Source of the DNA: Methylocella silvestris
GTDB lineage: Bacteria; Pseudomonadota; Alphaproteobacteria; Rhizobiales; Beijerinckiaceae
DNA: 64,000 nucleotides
Assembly: GCF_002891535.1 (NCBI RefSeq)
Contig: NZ_PDZR01000006.1
Coordinates: 103,356 to 167,355, forward strand
Direction of reading: 5' to 3'
The translations under genes were made by a program, and so were the position numbers. The notes under the pieces were generated by a model, which saw only the letters and a list, made by a program, of their open reading frames with translations, was not told where the DNA came from and ran no database searches. Shown in pieces: positions 37,435 through 46,714 of the stretch. The first letter of the stretch is position 1; every line of letters starts with the position of its first letter.

Positions 37435-37500
37435 GTTGCATTTTCCGGCGCTGGACGCATTCGCCGCTAAACGCGCGAGCGCCGGAAAAGTAACGAAGGG

Positions 37501-39066
37501 CTAGGCCGCGGCCGCCTGCGTTTTGGCGACGAAGATAGCGTTGGCGGAGAGGCAGAACTCCCGCCACGCCGCCGCAAGATCGAGCAGGATCGCCTGCACA
37601 TAGTCTTTCGCGAGCTTGTCTTCGCCTGGAAAATTGGACAGCGCGCAGGAGGTTCGATTGAACTTCACGACGCAGTCGAGCAGGCTCTGCAGAAAGCCGT
37701 CGAAATTTTGCAGGATTCTTGGCGTGAGGTCCGAGCGGCCGGCCGCGATGGCGACGCCATCCATATCAAACGGCAGCTCGCCCAGTTTGGCGAGCGCGTC
37801 AGCGAAAACCTCTTCCATCGTCGCGAGCATAGCGCGCTGCGTGACGATCTCCTTGTCGGAGCTTGCGAGCAGGCGATTGAGATGGGTGCGGTAGGCTGCG
37901 AGTATTTGCGATTGGCGCTCGGCGGTCCATTGCCCGAAAGCGGCGAGCGCGACTTCGTTTGCCATGCCTTTCTCCTTCGCAGGCGCAAAGCGCGTGATGT
38001 CGCGCAAAAGGCGCTGAGCCGCCTCTATCGCGCCCTCCATATAGCCGCCCGCCGCTCCGGCCGTTTCCGAGCCGCCGAACAGCAGCCTGCCGCCCCAGGC
38101 AGCCTGACGCAGATAGGGATTGTCATAGAGCGGGCGCTCCGCCATGGGGGCGAGATCGCGCGCGGCGCAGGTGAACGGCTCGGCGGCCCAATCCTGAAAA
38201 TGCAACTCGCCCTGTTCGAGCTCGGGCCCAAAAATTTGCCCGATCTGATTGCCCATCAGCATGGGCAGGCCGACCGCGAAGGATTCCCTTAAAGCCGGCG
38301 TCAAAGCCAGGAAAGCGCCAAGCGCGGCGCCCGTCCCCGCGGCGTCGCAGGCGTCGAAAATCTCATAGAACACGGCGTCCTGATGCGTGACATAGGCGTT
38401 GCCCGACGCGGCGGCCTCGCGCCAGAGCGGCCGATCATACGCCGTCACCGCCTTGGCCTCGGCCGCCATCCAGGTCGCGGTTTCGCGCAGCGCCTCGGTG
38501 AGATGATCGTCGAGCGCCGGCTCAAAACCGATGCTCTGTTCGACGAGGCGCGGCGGCAGCGCGAGCACGACGCGGCGCGCCTCGACAATTGTCTCCGCCT
38601 CGCCCGTGCGAAGCGTCAGCTTGATATGATCGCCACAATCCTTGATCGCGACGACGACATGGGCGTGCCGGATGCGGTCCGCCGGAATTTTTGCGGCGAG
38701 CGCCTCGATGAGAGACGCCGTTCCGCCGACAATGCGCCGCGCCCCGGCGTGGACGCTCTCTCCATCCGACCGTTCGGCCCGCTTGTCGAAGTCGAGCAGC
38801 CGCAGGACAGCGCCTTCATCATGCTGGGGAAAATGGGCAAGGCCAAGATCAGCGACGAGTTTTGCGATGCGCGGCTGGGTTTCCGGCCAAAACCATGTCG
38901 GGCCGAGATCGACGCGCATCGCGGCTTTTTCGGACGGCTCCGAAAGAACGCGGCCGCCAAGGCGCGCGCGCGCCTCGAACACGCAATAGTCGCGCCCCAG
39001 CGCTTCCAGCTCGGCGGCGAGGGCGAGGCCGCATAATCCGCCGCCGATGATAGCCGTCTCAAGCAT
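37501..39066 (-). CDS. Flavin-containing amine oxidase-like protein with C-terminal helical extension
   Basis: FAD-dependent oxidoreductase of the monoamine oxidase family, 521 residues. The dinucleotide-binding motif is IIGGGLCGLALAAELEALGRDYCVFEARARLGGRV (residues 6-40). The second flavin-contact region is GGRLLFGGSETAGAAGGYMEGAIEAA (about residues 325-350). After the oxidase domain comes an extra segment of about 150 residues (from NEVALAAFGQWTAERQ to the end) that is helical and has no motif I recognise. No signal peptide. It is followed downstream, on the same strand, by ligD. Substrate unknown; the oxidase fold is clear. Confidence 0.82.
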   Translation of the reverse strand: MLETAIIGGGLCGLALAAELEALGRDYCVFEARARLGGRVLSEPSEKAAMRVDLGPTWFWPETQPRIAKLVADLGLAHFPQHDEGAVLRLLDFDKRAERSDGESVHAGARRIVGGTASLIEALAAKIPADRIRHAHVVVAIKDCGDHIKLTLRTGEAETIVEARRVVLALPPRLVEQSIGFEPALDDHLTEALRETATWMAAEAKAVTAYDRPLWREAAASGNAYVTHQDAVFYEIFDACDAAGTGAALGAFLALTPALRESFAVGLPMLMGNQIGQIFGPELEQGELHFQDWAAEPFTCAARDLAPMAERPLYDNPYLRQAAWGGRLLFGGSETAGAAGGYMEGAIEAAQRLLRDITRFAPAKEKGMANEVALAAFGQWTAERQSQILAAYRTHLNRLLASSDKEIVTQRAMLATMEEVFADALAKLGELPFDMDGVAIAAGRSDLTPRILQNFDGFLQSLLDCVVKFNRTSCALSNFPGEDKLAKDYVQAILLDLAAAWREFCLSANAIFVAKTQAAAA

Positions 39067-39089
39067 GGCGAGTCTCTCAAAACAGGAGT

Positions 39090-39434
39090 CTAGACCTTCG
39101 GGACGATGATGAGGCGCTCGACCGGGTCGCCCGCGCCAAAGTGCCGGTCGACGATCTCGTCGATGTCTTCAATGGTTTCCGGGTGGTACCAGACGCCCTC
39201 CGGATAAACGACCATCAAGGGACCGGCGCGGCAGAAGCTGAGGCAGCCGGACGCTGTCACGCAGACATCGGTCAGGCGCTGCGCCTCCACCTTTTTCTGC
39301 AAGTGCTCCCAAAGCGGCTGCGCGCCATTCTCCATGCAGCTTCCGCGCGGATGCCCCGGCGGGCGCTTCGTGAAGCAGGCGATGACGTGATATTTGAAGA
39401 CGACGGGCAGATCGAGTTCAGCGACTGAGGACAT
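39090..39434 (-). CDS. Thioredoxin-like (2Fe-2S) ferredoxin-domain protein
   Basis: A 114-residue protein (start 39434; an ATG at 39452 is also possible). Four cysteines lie in the arrangement ACFTKRPPGHPRGSC and VTASGCLSFC, matching the stand-alone 2Fe-2S thioredoxin-fold ferredoxins, with GPLMVVYPEGVWYHPETIEDIDEIVDRHF as the typical C-terminus. Likely a small electron carrier in the cytoplasm. It lies 23 bp upstream of the amine oxidase gene, so both are probably co-transcribed and it could take electrons from, or deliver them to, that flavoprotein; this pairing is inference. Confidence 0.8.
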   Translation of the reverse strand: MSSVAELDLPVVFKYHVIACFTKRPPGHPRGSCMENGAQPLWEHLQKKVEAQRLTDVCVTASGCLSFCRAGPLMVVYPEGVWYHPETIEDIDEIVDRHFGAGDPVERLIIVPKV

Positions 39435-39654
39435 CCAAAAGTTCCAAAACATCGGGATCGATTGATTTAGAACAATTCAATTTGCGTGCCGCAGCGCACG
39501 CGGCATTTTGCGCCGCGGCCCGAATGGCGCAGGACGATCGCCGCTCCCTTCGGGGGAACTGCTTTTGAACGCCTTTTCGCGGCGCAGTCCGGCCGGGAGC
39601 CTGCGCCCCGCGGCGGCGGCGAAAGCGGACAGTTTTGTCGGGAAAGCGCCATAA

Positions 39655-39678
39655 GGGCGCGGCCGCACTGCCGCGCCC
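39655..39678 (-). terminator. GC-rich hairpin after pqqC
   Basis: GGGCGCGGC (39655-39663) pairs perfectly with GCCGCGCCC (39670-39678) around a 6-nt loop, 18 bp past the pqqC stop. No T-run follows, so termination efficiency is uncertain. The other 220 bp up to the ferredoxin-like gene hold no supported gene. Confidence 0.5.
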
Positions 39679-39695
39679 CCAGACCAAAGCCGCTT

Positions 39696-40454
39696 CTAGC
39701 CCGGAACAAAGGCCCCTGGCGGTATCAGCCCCGGAACCACATAAGCATGGTGGAGCGCGTCAAGCTGCGCCCAGAGCACGTCGCATTTGAAGCGCACCGC
39801 GCCGACGCAGGCCTCCTGCTCGGCGCGCGTCCTCGCCCTCTCCTTGACGTAGCCGAGCGCGAAATCGGCGTCGCGCGGCGCCTGCGTCAGACGCCGCTTG
39901 AAATAGGCCATCACGTCGTCGCCAATGAAATCATAATTTTCCAGCATGCCGGCGATGCGCTCACGATGAATCGACGGCGCGAACAGCTCCGTCAGCGAAG
40001 AGGCGACGGCGACGACAAGCGGCTCCTCGCGCACGAAACGCACATAGGATTCAACGATATGCCGCGTCGCCGGCAGGGCGCCCTGGCGCGAGACGACATA
40101 GTCGCGATCAAGGCCGAGCCCATCGGTCAAAATGAGCCAGCGTTCGAGGCCGCCCGGCTCGTCGCCGAAGCCGTCATGATCGTGGATGCGGCGGACCCAT
40201 TCGCGCCGCAACGCGCGGTCATGCGTGCGGCTGATCAGGGCTGCATCCTTGCGCGGAACCGCCTCCTGATAGCAATAGCGATTGAGCGCCCAAGCCTGCA
40301 CCTGACCCTTGTTCAGCTTTCCGCCGTGCAGAAGCTTATGGAACGCATGCTTGTCATGATAGCGCTCGGCGCCGACGGCGCGGATCTCCGCCTCGAATTT
40401 TTCAGGCGACCATAATTCCGTGTCGTTCGGCCGCACCGGGCTCATCTCATTCAT
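39696..40454 (-). CDS. pqqC: Pyrroloquinoline-quinone synthase
   Basis: Catalyses the final ring closure and oxidation in PQQ synthesis; PQQ is the cofactor of methanol dehydrogenase. It has 252 residues from ATG 40454, which has GAGGAGG 7-13 nt upstream; the frame to 40547 adds an Arg-rich leader. Conserved stretches are YHDKHAFHKLLHGGKLNKGQVQAWALNRYCYQ, IHDHDGFGDEPGGLERWL, TELFAPSIHRERIAGMLENYDF and the end PGLIPPGAFVPG. It lacks the C-terminal PqqD fusion found in Methylobacterium. No pqqA, B, D or E lies in the window. Confidence 0.93.
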   Translation of the reverse strand: MNEMSPVRPNDTELWSPEKFEAEIRAVGAERYHDKHAFHKLLHGGKLNKGQVQAWALNRYCYQEAVPRKDAALISRTHDRALRREWVRRIHDHDGFGDEPGGLERWLILTDGLGLDRDYVVSRQGALPATRHIVESYVRFVREEPLVVAVASSLTELFAPSIHRERIAGMLENYDFIGDDVMAYFKRRLTQAPRDADFALGYVKERARTRAEQEACVGAVRFKCDVLWAQLDALHHAYVVPGLIPPGAFVPG

Positions 40455-40646
40455 AAATATCCTCCTCTGCCGCGGCAGTCCGGCCGTTCTGTCCGCGCGA
40501 ACGGGCTCCGCCACTGGCCGCAAACCTAGCGTCTTCCGCGCTTTCAAGGATTGACGCCGAACAAGGTCGGGCGGGATGGCGCCCGAATTGCGAACGCCGG
40601 GGCTTTACCGCGAACATCTCGGGCATCACCGCAAAAGGCGCGCTTT

Positions 40647-41261
40647 ATGAAGTTCTATATGACGCCCGGATCCTGCTCGACCGGCATTCACATCCTGCTT
40701 GAGGAGGCAGGTCTCGTCTTCGAGGCCTATATCGTCAATCTGGTCAAGGGCGATCATCTGAAGCCCGACTATCTCGCCATCAATCCCAATGGGACCATTC
40801 CGACGCTGGTGTGCGATGACGGAGCGACGCTGACGGACTTCAACTCGATCGCGGTGTGGCTCGCCAAAACCTATCCGAGGCGACGCCTGATGCCGCAGGA
40901 CGATCAGGCGGCGCAGTTCGCGCTCGAGACGCTGAACTTTTGCACACGGCATATTCACGGCGAGGGGTTTCGCCGCGTCTTCACGCCGGAAAACTATGTC
41001 TCGGCGCGAAAAGGCGTCGAAGCCGTCAAGAGCGAAGGCCGCGACATCGTCCTCAAAGCGCTGGAGACGGTGAACGGCGAGTTGTCCGGCAAGGCCTATG
41101 TCGCCGGTGATTTTTCAATCGCCGACGCCGCTTTGTTCTATGTCGAATTCTGGGCCGACAAGACCAATATTCCGCTGCCCGACAATTGCCTCGCCCATTA
41201 CAAGCTGATGCGTTCGCGTCCGGCCGTGCGGCAGGTTCTGGCCGAGGAAGGCTACCGGTAG
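40647..41261 (+). CDS. Glutathione S-transferase family protein
   Basis: A 204-residue GST with an N-terminal thioredoxin-like domain (KFYMTPGSCSTGIHILLEEAGLVFEAYIVNL) containing the glutathione-binding NPNGTIPTLVCDDG and LTDFNSIAVWLAKTYP segments, and a helical C-terminal domain ending in AGDFSIADAALFYVEFWAD. The SC near residue 9-10 suggests a beta-class-like Cys or Ser active site. ATG 40647 has AAAGG upstream; earlier frame positions are rejected. It is divergent from pqqC and converges with the acyl-CoA dehydrogenase gene. Substrate unknown. Confidence 0.85.
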   Translation: MKFYMTPGSCSTGIHILLEEAGLVFEAYIVNLVKGDHLKPDYLAINPNGTIPTLVCDDGATLTDFNSIAVWLAKTYPRRRLMPQDDQAAQFALETLNFCTRHIHGEGFRRVFTPENYVSARKGVEAVKSEGRDIVLKALETVNGELSGKAYVAGDFSIADAALFYVEFWADKTNIPLPDNCLAHYKLMRSRPAVRQVLAEEGYR

Positions 41262-41279
41262 CTCGCCCGCAAGAGAGCG

Positions 41280-43064
41280 CTAGAACGCCGCTTCGTCGAA
41301 AGCCATCATCGTCCTGCCGCCGGCCATGATCGACGAGAAAAGTCCGCTCGTCTGTGGCAGCACGCGCTGCATGTAGAAGCGCCCCGTGGCGATCTTGGCA
41401 GCGTAGAATTTTTCGTCTTCGCCGGTCTGCCTCGCGGCGAGACTGACTTCGGCCATTCGCGTCCAGAGATAGGCGAGCGCCGTCAGTCCGAACAGCCGCA
41501 GATATTCGCTGGCCGCGGCGCCTGCCTCGTCGGGATCGCGCATGCCGGCGCGGGCGACCTGCGCTGTGGCCTGCTGCAGCCGCTGGAAGGATTTGGCGAG
41601 CGGCTGCACGAATTCGGCGAGTTCCTTGTCGCCCGCCTTCGCCTCGATATAGGCCGACACGGGATGGAAGAACGCGCGCAACAGCCGTCCGGCATGAGCC
41701 GGCAGCTTGCGGCCTACGAGATCGAGCGCCTGGACGCCGTTGGTTCCCTCATAAATCTGCGCGATGCGGGCGTCGCGTACATATTGCTCCATGCCGTTCT
41801 CGCGGATATAGCCATGGCCGCCCATGATCTGCATGCCGAGATTGGCGCATTCTGTCCCAAGATCCGTCAGCAGCGCCTTGACGATCGGCGTCACCAGCGC
41901 GACGAAATCCTCGGCGTCCCGGCGCACGGCCGGATCGGAATGGCGGCCGAGATCGAGCTGTTTCGCTGCGAGAGCGGCAAGAGCGCGGCACCCCTCCGCA
42001 TAGGCGCGCTGCGTCAGCAGCATGCGGCGCACATCCGGATGAACAATGATCGGATCGGCGGGTTTTTCGGGGTGTTTGGCGCCGGAGAGCGAACGGCCCT
42101 GTAGCCGCTCGCGGGCGTAGGCCGCAGCGCCCTGATAGGCGGCCTCGGCGACTCCCAAGCCCTGCACGCCGACGGCAAGACGCTCGGCGTTCATCATGGC
42201 GAACATGGCGCGCAGGCCTTTGTGCGGCTCGCCGATGAGAAAAGCCGTCGCCTCGTCGAAGTTCATGACGCAGGTGGCCGACGCCTTGATCCCCATCTTA
42301 TGCTCGATCGAGCCGCAGGAAACGCCATTGCGGGCCCCGAGCGATCCGTCCTCATGGACGAGATATTTCGGGCAGAGGAACAGGCTGATGCCCTTGACCC
42401 CTTTCGGCGCATCCGGCAGCCGCGCGAGCACGAGATGGACGATGTTCTCGGTCAGATCGTGCTCGCCCGCCGAGATGAACATTTTCGACCCCGAGAGCCT
42501 GTAGCTTCCGTCCGCCTGCGGCTTGGCGCGCGTGCGCAGCAAACCGAGATCAGTGCCACAATGCGGCTCGGTGAGGCACATGGTTCCAGACCATACGCCC
42601 TCGACCATTTTCGGCAGATAGATTCGTTTCAGCTCATCGGAGCCATAGCCGCTGAGACAGACATAGGCGCCCTGCGTCAGGCCGGGATAGAGGCCAAAGG
42701 AGAGATTGGCCGAGCACATCATCTCCTCGATCATCACCCCCAGCATATGAGGCGCGCCCTGCCCGCCAAATTCCGGATCGCAGGCGAGGGAAGGCCAGCC
42801 ACCCTCACAATAGATCCGATAGGCTTCCTGAAATCCCTTCGGCGTGCGCACGAGCCCGTTTTCGAGCGTGCAGCCCTCCTCATCCCCCGATCGGTTCAGC
42901 GGAAAAAGCACCTCCTCGCAGATTTTCGCGCCCTGTTCGAGAACAGGGTCGATCAGGTCGCGCGTGAAATCCTCATAGCCCGGCAAGGACGCCAGTTCGC
43001 CGGCGCCCATCAGCTCGAACAGCACGAAGCGCATGTCGCGCAACGGAGCCTTGTAGCTCATCAT
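41280..43064 (-). CDS. Acyl-CoA dehydrogenase (long, C-terminally extended type)
   Basis: Flavoprotein of 594 residues in the family that includes 3-methylmercaptopropionyl-CoA dehydrogenase (DmdC) and FadE-like enzymes. The N-terminus YKAPLRDMRFVLFELMGAGEL is characteristic of this long subgroup. FAD and substrate motifs are MCLTEPHCGTDLGLL and QIMGGHGYIRENGMEQYVRDARI with EGTNGVQALDLVGRKL near residues 430-460. It is last in a leftward fadA-fadB-acd operon, 29 bp after the 3-hydroxyacyl-CoA dehydrogenase gene, so it supplies the first oxidation of beta-oxidation. Chain-length preference cannot be told. Confidence 0.92.
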   Translation of the reverse strand: MMSYKAPLRDMRFVLFELMGAGELASLPGYEDFTRDLIDPVLEQGAKICEEVLFPLNRSGDEEGCTLENGLVRTPKGFQEAYRIYCEGGWPSLACDPEFGGQGAPHMLGVMIEEMMCSANLSFGLYPGLTQGAYVCLSGYGSDELKRIYLPKMVEGVWSGTMCLTEPHCGTDLGLLRTRAKPQADGSYRLSGSKMFISAGEHDLTENIVHLVLARLPDAPKGVKGISLFLCPKYLVHEDGSLGARNGVSCGSIEHKMGIKASATCVMNFDEATAFLIGEPHKGLRAMFAMMNAERLAVGVQGLGVAEAAYQGAAAYARERLQGRSLSGAKHPEKPADPIIVHPDVRRMLLTQRAYAEGCRALAALAAKQLDLGRHSDPAVRRDAEDFVALVTPIVKALLTDLGTECANLGMQIMGGHGYIRENGMEQYVRDARIAQIYEGTNGVQALDLVGRKLPAHAGRLLRAFFHPVSAYIEAKAGDKELAEFVQPLAKSFQRLQQATAQVARAGMRDPDEAGAAASEYLRLFGLTALAYLWTRMAEVSLAARQTGEDEKFYAAKIATGRFYMQRVLPQTSGLFSSIMAGGRTMMAFDEAAF

Positions 43065-43093
43065 GATGTGACCGCTCCCGTTCGATTAAGCGC

Positions 43094-45415
43094 CTAATTG
43101 CGCAGGGGCTTGCCTGTCTCCAGCATATGCTCGACCCGGGCGAGACTGGCTGGGTCACGCACGAGCCGCATGAAGGATTCGCGTTCGAGCCGCAACAATC
43201 GGTCCTCGTCGCTGTCAAGCATGACGTCCGTGTCGCCGCCGGACAACACGCGCGCCAGCGCAGCCGAGACGACAAGATCATGCGCGGTCGCCTTGCCTGT
43301 GCGGAAGAAGCTCTCAGCCGCCATTTTAAGCACGGTCGCGGCGCTGGGTCCCGGCAGGTTGAGGACGATCGGCTTCGGCGGCGCGTAATTCTCGACAAGC
43401 GCCAGGGCCTTCGCCTTTGCGTCGGCAAGCAGCCGGTCGCGGTTCATGGTGATTCCATCGCCGGGCCGCAGAAACAACAGCTCCCTGGCTTCCGCCGCCG
43501 ACTTGGCGACGGTCGCCGTGCCGACAATCTCGAACACTTTGGCGATTGGCGGCATCGGGCCTTTGGCAAGGCGTCCGAGGCTCGCCCAGCGCTGCAGCAT
43601 TTCCTTGCATCCGCCCCAGCCGGGAATGAGCCCGACGCCGACCTCGACGAGGCCGACATAGGTTTCCGCATGGGCCTGTACGGCGTCGCAATGAAGCAAC
43701 ATCTCGCAGCCCCCGCCAAGCGCCATGCCGGAGGGCGCGCCGACCACCGGGAAAGGCGCATATTTCAACATGCGGTAGACGGTCTGCCCCTGATTCACAA
43801 GGTTTTCGATTTCCGGCCACATCGCAATATTGGCGGCAAACAATGCAAGGCCGAGATTGGCGCCGACCGAAAAATTCTGACCCTCATTGTAGATCACCAG
43901 CGCCTTGAAATTCCTGGCGACCTCATGGACCGAACGCATCAACAGATCGAGCGTGTCGGGGTCGAGCGAATTCATTTTGCTCGTGAACTCGAAACAGGCG
44001 ACGCCGTCGCCAATGTCCCACAGCGCCGCAGAGCCATTCTTGATCACAGGCTCCCGGCCGAGCTTCAGGTCGGCCAGCATCAACACGCCGTCCGGGCGCG
44101 CAAGATCGCGATAGGCGCCGTCAATGCCCAGCCGCTGACGACGGCTGTGCTCGACGCGGTAGAACGGGCGCCCCCCCGCCCCGCGTAGAATTTCGGGAAC
44201 AGGAAGGCCGCTGCTTTCGAGCTTTGCGGCAAACCAGCCGGCGCCAAGCTGGTCGATGAGCTCCAACGGTCCAAAGCGCCAATTATAACCGAGCCGCATC
44301 GCCTCATCGATCGCCGCGACGTCATCAGCCGCATCGCCGACGAGCGCGGCCGCGTAGCTCAGCGTCGCGCCGATCACGCGCCAGGCGTAGCGCCCATGGA
44401 CGCTGTTATGTTCGAGCAACGGCTTGAGCTTGCCGCCACCAGCGCTTATCGCCTCGACCTCGGCCTTGCGGCTCGGACGGTAGACGCCGCTGCGCAGGTC
44501 GAGCGCCTCCTTGATTTTCTCGCCACCCTCGCGGTTCAGGCGATAGAAGCCGCCCTTGCCCTTGCGGCCGGTGTAGCCTTCGGCGATCAGCCGGCCAACC
44601 AGCGGAACCGGCCTGTTGGCGGCGTGGAACGGGTCGGTCTGCGGCAGCGCGGCGGCAAGGCTTGCTGCGACATGCGGCATCAGATCGAGGCCGACCAAAT
44701 CGATGAGGCCGAACACGCCTGTTTTTGGAACGCCCATCGGCTTGCCAAGGATCGCGTCGACGTCCTCGATATCGAGCCCCGCATCGATCGCTTCCGTCAC
44801 CGCCGTCTGCAGCCAATAGGCGCCAAGACGATTGGCGATGAAGCCCGGCCGGTCCTTGCAGAGGACGAGCGTCTTGCCCAAAGAGATATCGGCAAAGCGC
44901 GAAATCGCGGCGAGCGCGTCAGGGCGCGTCTGCGGCCCGGCGACGATTTCGAGCAGCCGCATGTAGCGCGGCGGATTGAAGAAATGCGTGATTAAGAAAT
45001 CTTCGGCAAAGCGCTCCGGCAATCCCTTCGTCAAATCGGCGAGCTCAATCGTCGAAGTGTTGGATGAGACGACGGAGCCGCGCTTTCTGACCTCTTCAAG
45101 CCGGCGGTAAAGATCCTGCTTCACGTAGAGGCGCTCGACGATGGCTTCGATAATCCAGTCGCACTCCGACAACAGTCCGATATCGTCTTCGGTATTGCCG
45201 ATACTGACGAACTTGGCGGCGGACTTGCTCATGAAAGACGCGGGATCGGTCTTGAGCAGCCGCGTCACAGCCTCCTGCGCGATGGCGCTGCGCGGCCCTT
45301 GCTTCGCCGGGATATCAAGCAGCAGCACGGGAACGCCGGCGTTCGCGACATGGGCAGCGATGCCGGCGCCCATCACGCCCGCGCCAATGACGCCGACCTT
45401 TCTGATGTCGCTCAT
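43094..45415 (-). CDS. fadB: 3-hydroxyacyl-CoA dehydrogenase / enoyl-CoA hydratase
   Basis: Bifunctional beta-oxidation enzyme, 773 residues. Here the NAD-binding dehydrogenase comes first (VGVIGAGVMGAGIAAHVANAGV, residues 8-29, then FFNPPRYMRLLEIV) and the hydratase/isomerase domain is C-terminal (FSVGANLGLALFAANIAMWPE, GMALGGGCEMLLHCDAVQAHAE, VGVGLIPGWGGCKEM). This order is opposite to E. coli FadB but usual for this alphaproteobacterial type. Its ATG overlaps the fadA stop by one base (TGATG), indicating translational coupling. It works with the thiolase and acyl-CoA dehydrogenase of the same operon. Confidence 0.93.
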   Translation of the reverse strand: MSDIRKVGVIGAGVMGAGIAAHVANAGVPVLLLDIPAKQGPRSAIAQEAVTRLLKTDPASFMSKSAAKFVSIGNTEDDIGLLSECDWIIEAIVERLYVKQDLYRRLEEVRKRGSVVSSNTSTIELADLTKGLPERFAEDFLITHFFNPPRYMRLLEIVAGPQTRPDALAAISRFADISLGKTLVLCKDRPGFIANRLGAYWLQTAVTEAIDAGLDIEDVDAILGKPMGVPKTGVFGLIDLVGLDLMPHVAASLAAALPQTDPFHAANRPVPLVGRLIAEGYTGRKGKGGFYRLNREGGEKIKEALDLRSGVYRPSRKAEVEAISAGGGKLKPLLEHNSVHGRYAWRVIGATLSYAAALVGDAADDVAAIDEAMRLGYNWRFGPLELIDQLGAGWFAAKLESSGLPVPEILRGAGGRPFYRVEHSRRQRLGIDGAYRDLARPDGVLMLADLKLGREPVIKNGSAALWDIGDGVACFEFTSKMNSLDPDTLDLLMRSVHEVARNFKALVIYNEGQNFSVGANLGLALFAANIAMWPEIENLVNQGQTVYRMLKYAPFPVVGAPSGMALGGGCEMLLHCDAVQAHAETYVGLVEVGVGLIPGWGGCKEMLQRWASLGRLAKGPMPPIAKVFEIVGTATVAKSAAEARELLFLRPGDGITMNRDRLLADAKAKALALVENYAPPKPIVLNLPGPSAATVLKMAAESFFRTGKATAHDLVVSAALARVLSGGDTDVMLDSDEDRLLRLERESFMRLVRDPASLARVEHMLETGKPLRN

Positions 45416-46551
45416 CAGACTGCCTCAAGAATGGTGGCGATGCCCTGGCCGCCGCCGATGCATTGCGTGGCGAGCGCATATTTGCCCTTCTCGCGCTTCA
45501 AGAGCGAGGCCGCCTTGCCGAGGATGCGCGCGCCTGTGGCGCCGAGCGGATGGCCGAGCGCGATGGCGCCGCCATCAATGTTGACGGCGTCCAAGGGCAG
45601 CGCAAGCTCGCGGATGCAGGCGATCGCCTGCGCCGCGAAAGCCTCGTTCAGTTCGATCACGTCGAGATCGGCCGCCGTGAGGCCGGCGCGCTGCAGCGCC
45701 TTGCGCGACGCCGCCACGGGGCCGATCCCCATGATCTCGGGATTGCAGCCGGCGACCGCGACGGATTTTATGCGCGCCAGAATGTCGAGGCCGCGCCGTC
45801 TCGCATAATCTTCCGAGGCGATGATAAGGGCGGCGGCTCCGTCCGTCAGCGGCGAGGATGTCCCCGCGGTGACGACCCCGTTGGCGTTGAAGGCGGGCTT
45901 CAGTTCAGCGAGGCCTTCGAGGGTGGTGTCCGCGCGAATGCAGCCGTCCGCCGCCACAGCGCCTTTTGGCGTCTTGATCGCGACGATCTCGTCGGCGAAT
46001 TTGCCCGACGCCTGCGCGGCGGCGGCGCGCTGCTGCGAGCGCAACGCGAATTCCTCCTGCTCGCGGCGGCCGATCTTCCATTTTGCCGCAACGTTCTCGG
46101 CGGTGTCGCCCATGCCGATATAGGCGCCGGGCTCCCGGTCGGCGAAGAGCGGATGCGGCAGCGGGTTGAAGCCCATCATCGGCACCCGGCTCATGCTCTC
46201 GACGCCGGCGGCGATGAAGATGTCTCCGGCGCCCATGGCGATCGCGCCGGCCGCAATGTGCGCGGCGGTCATCGACGATCCGCAAAAGCGGTTGATGGTG
46301 GCGGCGCCAATCGATTTCGGCAGGCCGGCGATAAGGCTGACCATTCGGGCGAGATTCAGCCCCTGCTCGCCTTCCGGAAACGCGCAGCCAAGCAGCAGAT
46401 CCTCGAATTCCTCGGGCGGCGCGCCGGATTTTTCGACCAGCGCGCGGACAAGCTGCGCGGCAAATTCATCCGGCCGTACGGCAGCCAGTTCGCCGCGCTT
46501 GGCCGGCGTAAAGGGCGAGCGCGCATATCCGGCGATAACGACACTGGTCAT
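45415..46551 (-). CDS. fadA: Acetyl-CoA acyltransferase (thiolase)
   Basis: Thiolase of 378 residues, cleaving 3-ketoacyl-CoA to acetyl-CoA. The acylated Cys is in NRFCGSSMTAAHIAAG (about residue 90), the catalytic His in GGAIALGHPLGATGAR and the second Cys in LATQCIGGGQGIA. First gene of the leftward fadA-fadB-acyl-CoA dehydrogenase operon, with its TGA overlapping the next ATG by one base. The biosynthetic alternative (acetoacetyl-CoA formation for PHB) is less likely given the operon partners. Confidence 0.93.
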   Translation of the reverse strand: MTSVVIAGYARSPFTPAKRGELAAVRPDEFAAQLVRALVEKSGAPPEEFEDLLLGCAFPEGEQGLNLARMVSLIAGLPKSIGAATINRFCGSSMTAAHIAAGAIAMGAGDIFIAAGVESMSRVPMMGFNPLPHPLFADREPGAYIGMGDTAENVAAKWKIGRREQEEFALRSQQRAAAAQASGKFADEIVAIKTPKGAVAADGCIRADTTLEGLAELKPAFNANGVVTAGTSSPLTDGAAALIIASEDYARRRGLDILARIKSVAVAGCNPEIMGIGPVAASRKALQRAGLTAADLDVIELNEAFAAQAIACIRELALPLDAVNIDGGAIALGHPLGATGARILGKAASLLKREKGKYALATQCIGGGQGIATILEAV

Positions 46552-46714
46552 GGACGCCTCTCCTTTTTAACGGCTTTCGCCGCGAATTTAGACCTTGATC
46601 CGCCGACAAGCTATCAAGACGAGCCGATTATTCCGATCCCCCGCAAGCCGAGCGCCGTCTCGCGAGCCGCGGAAACCCGTCTCGCGCGAAAGCCGGGGGA
46701 GCCGACGCCGCTGA

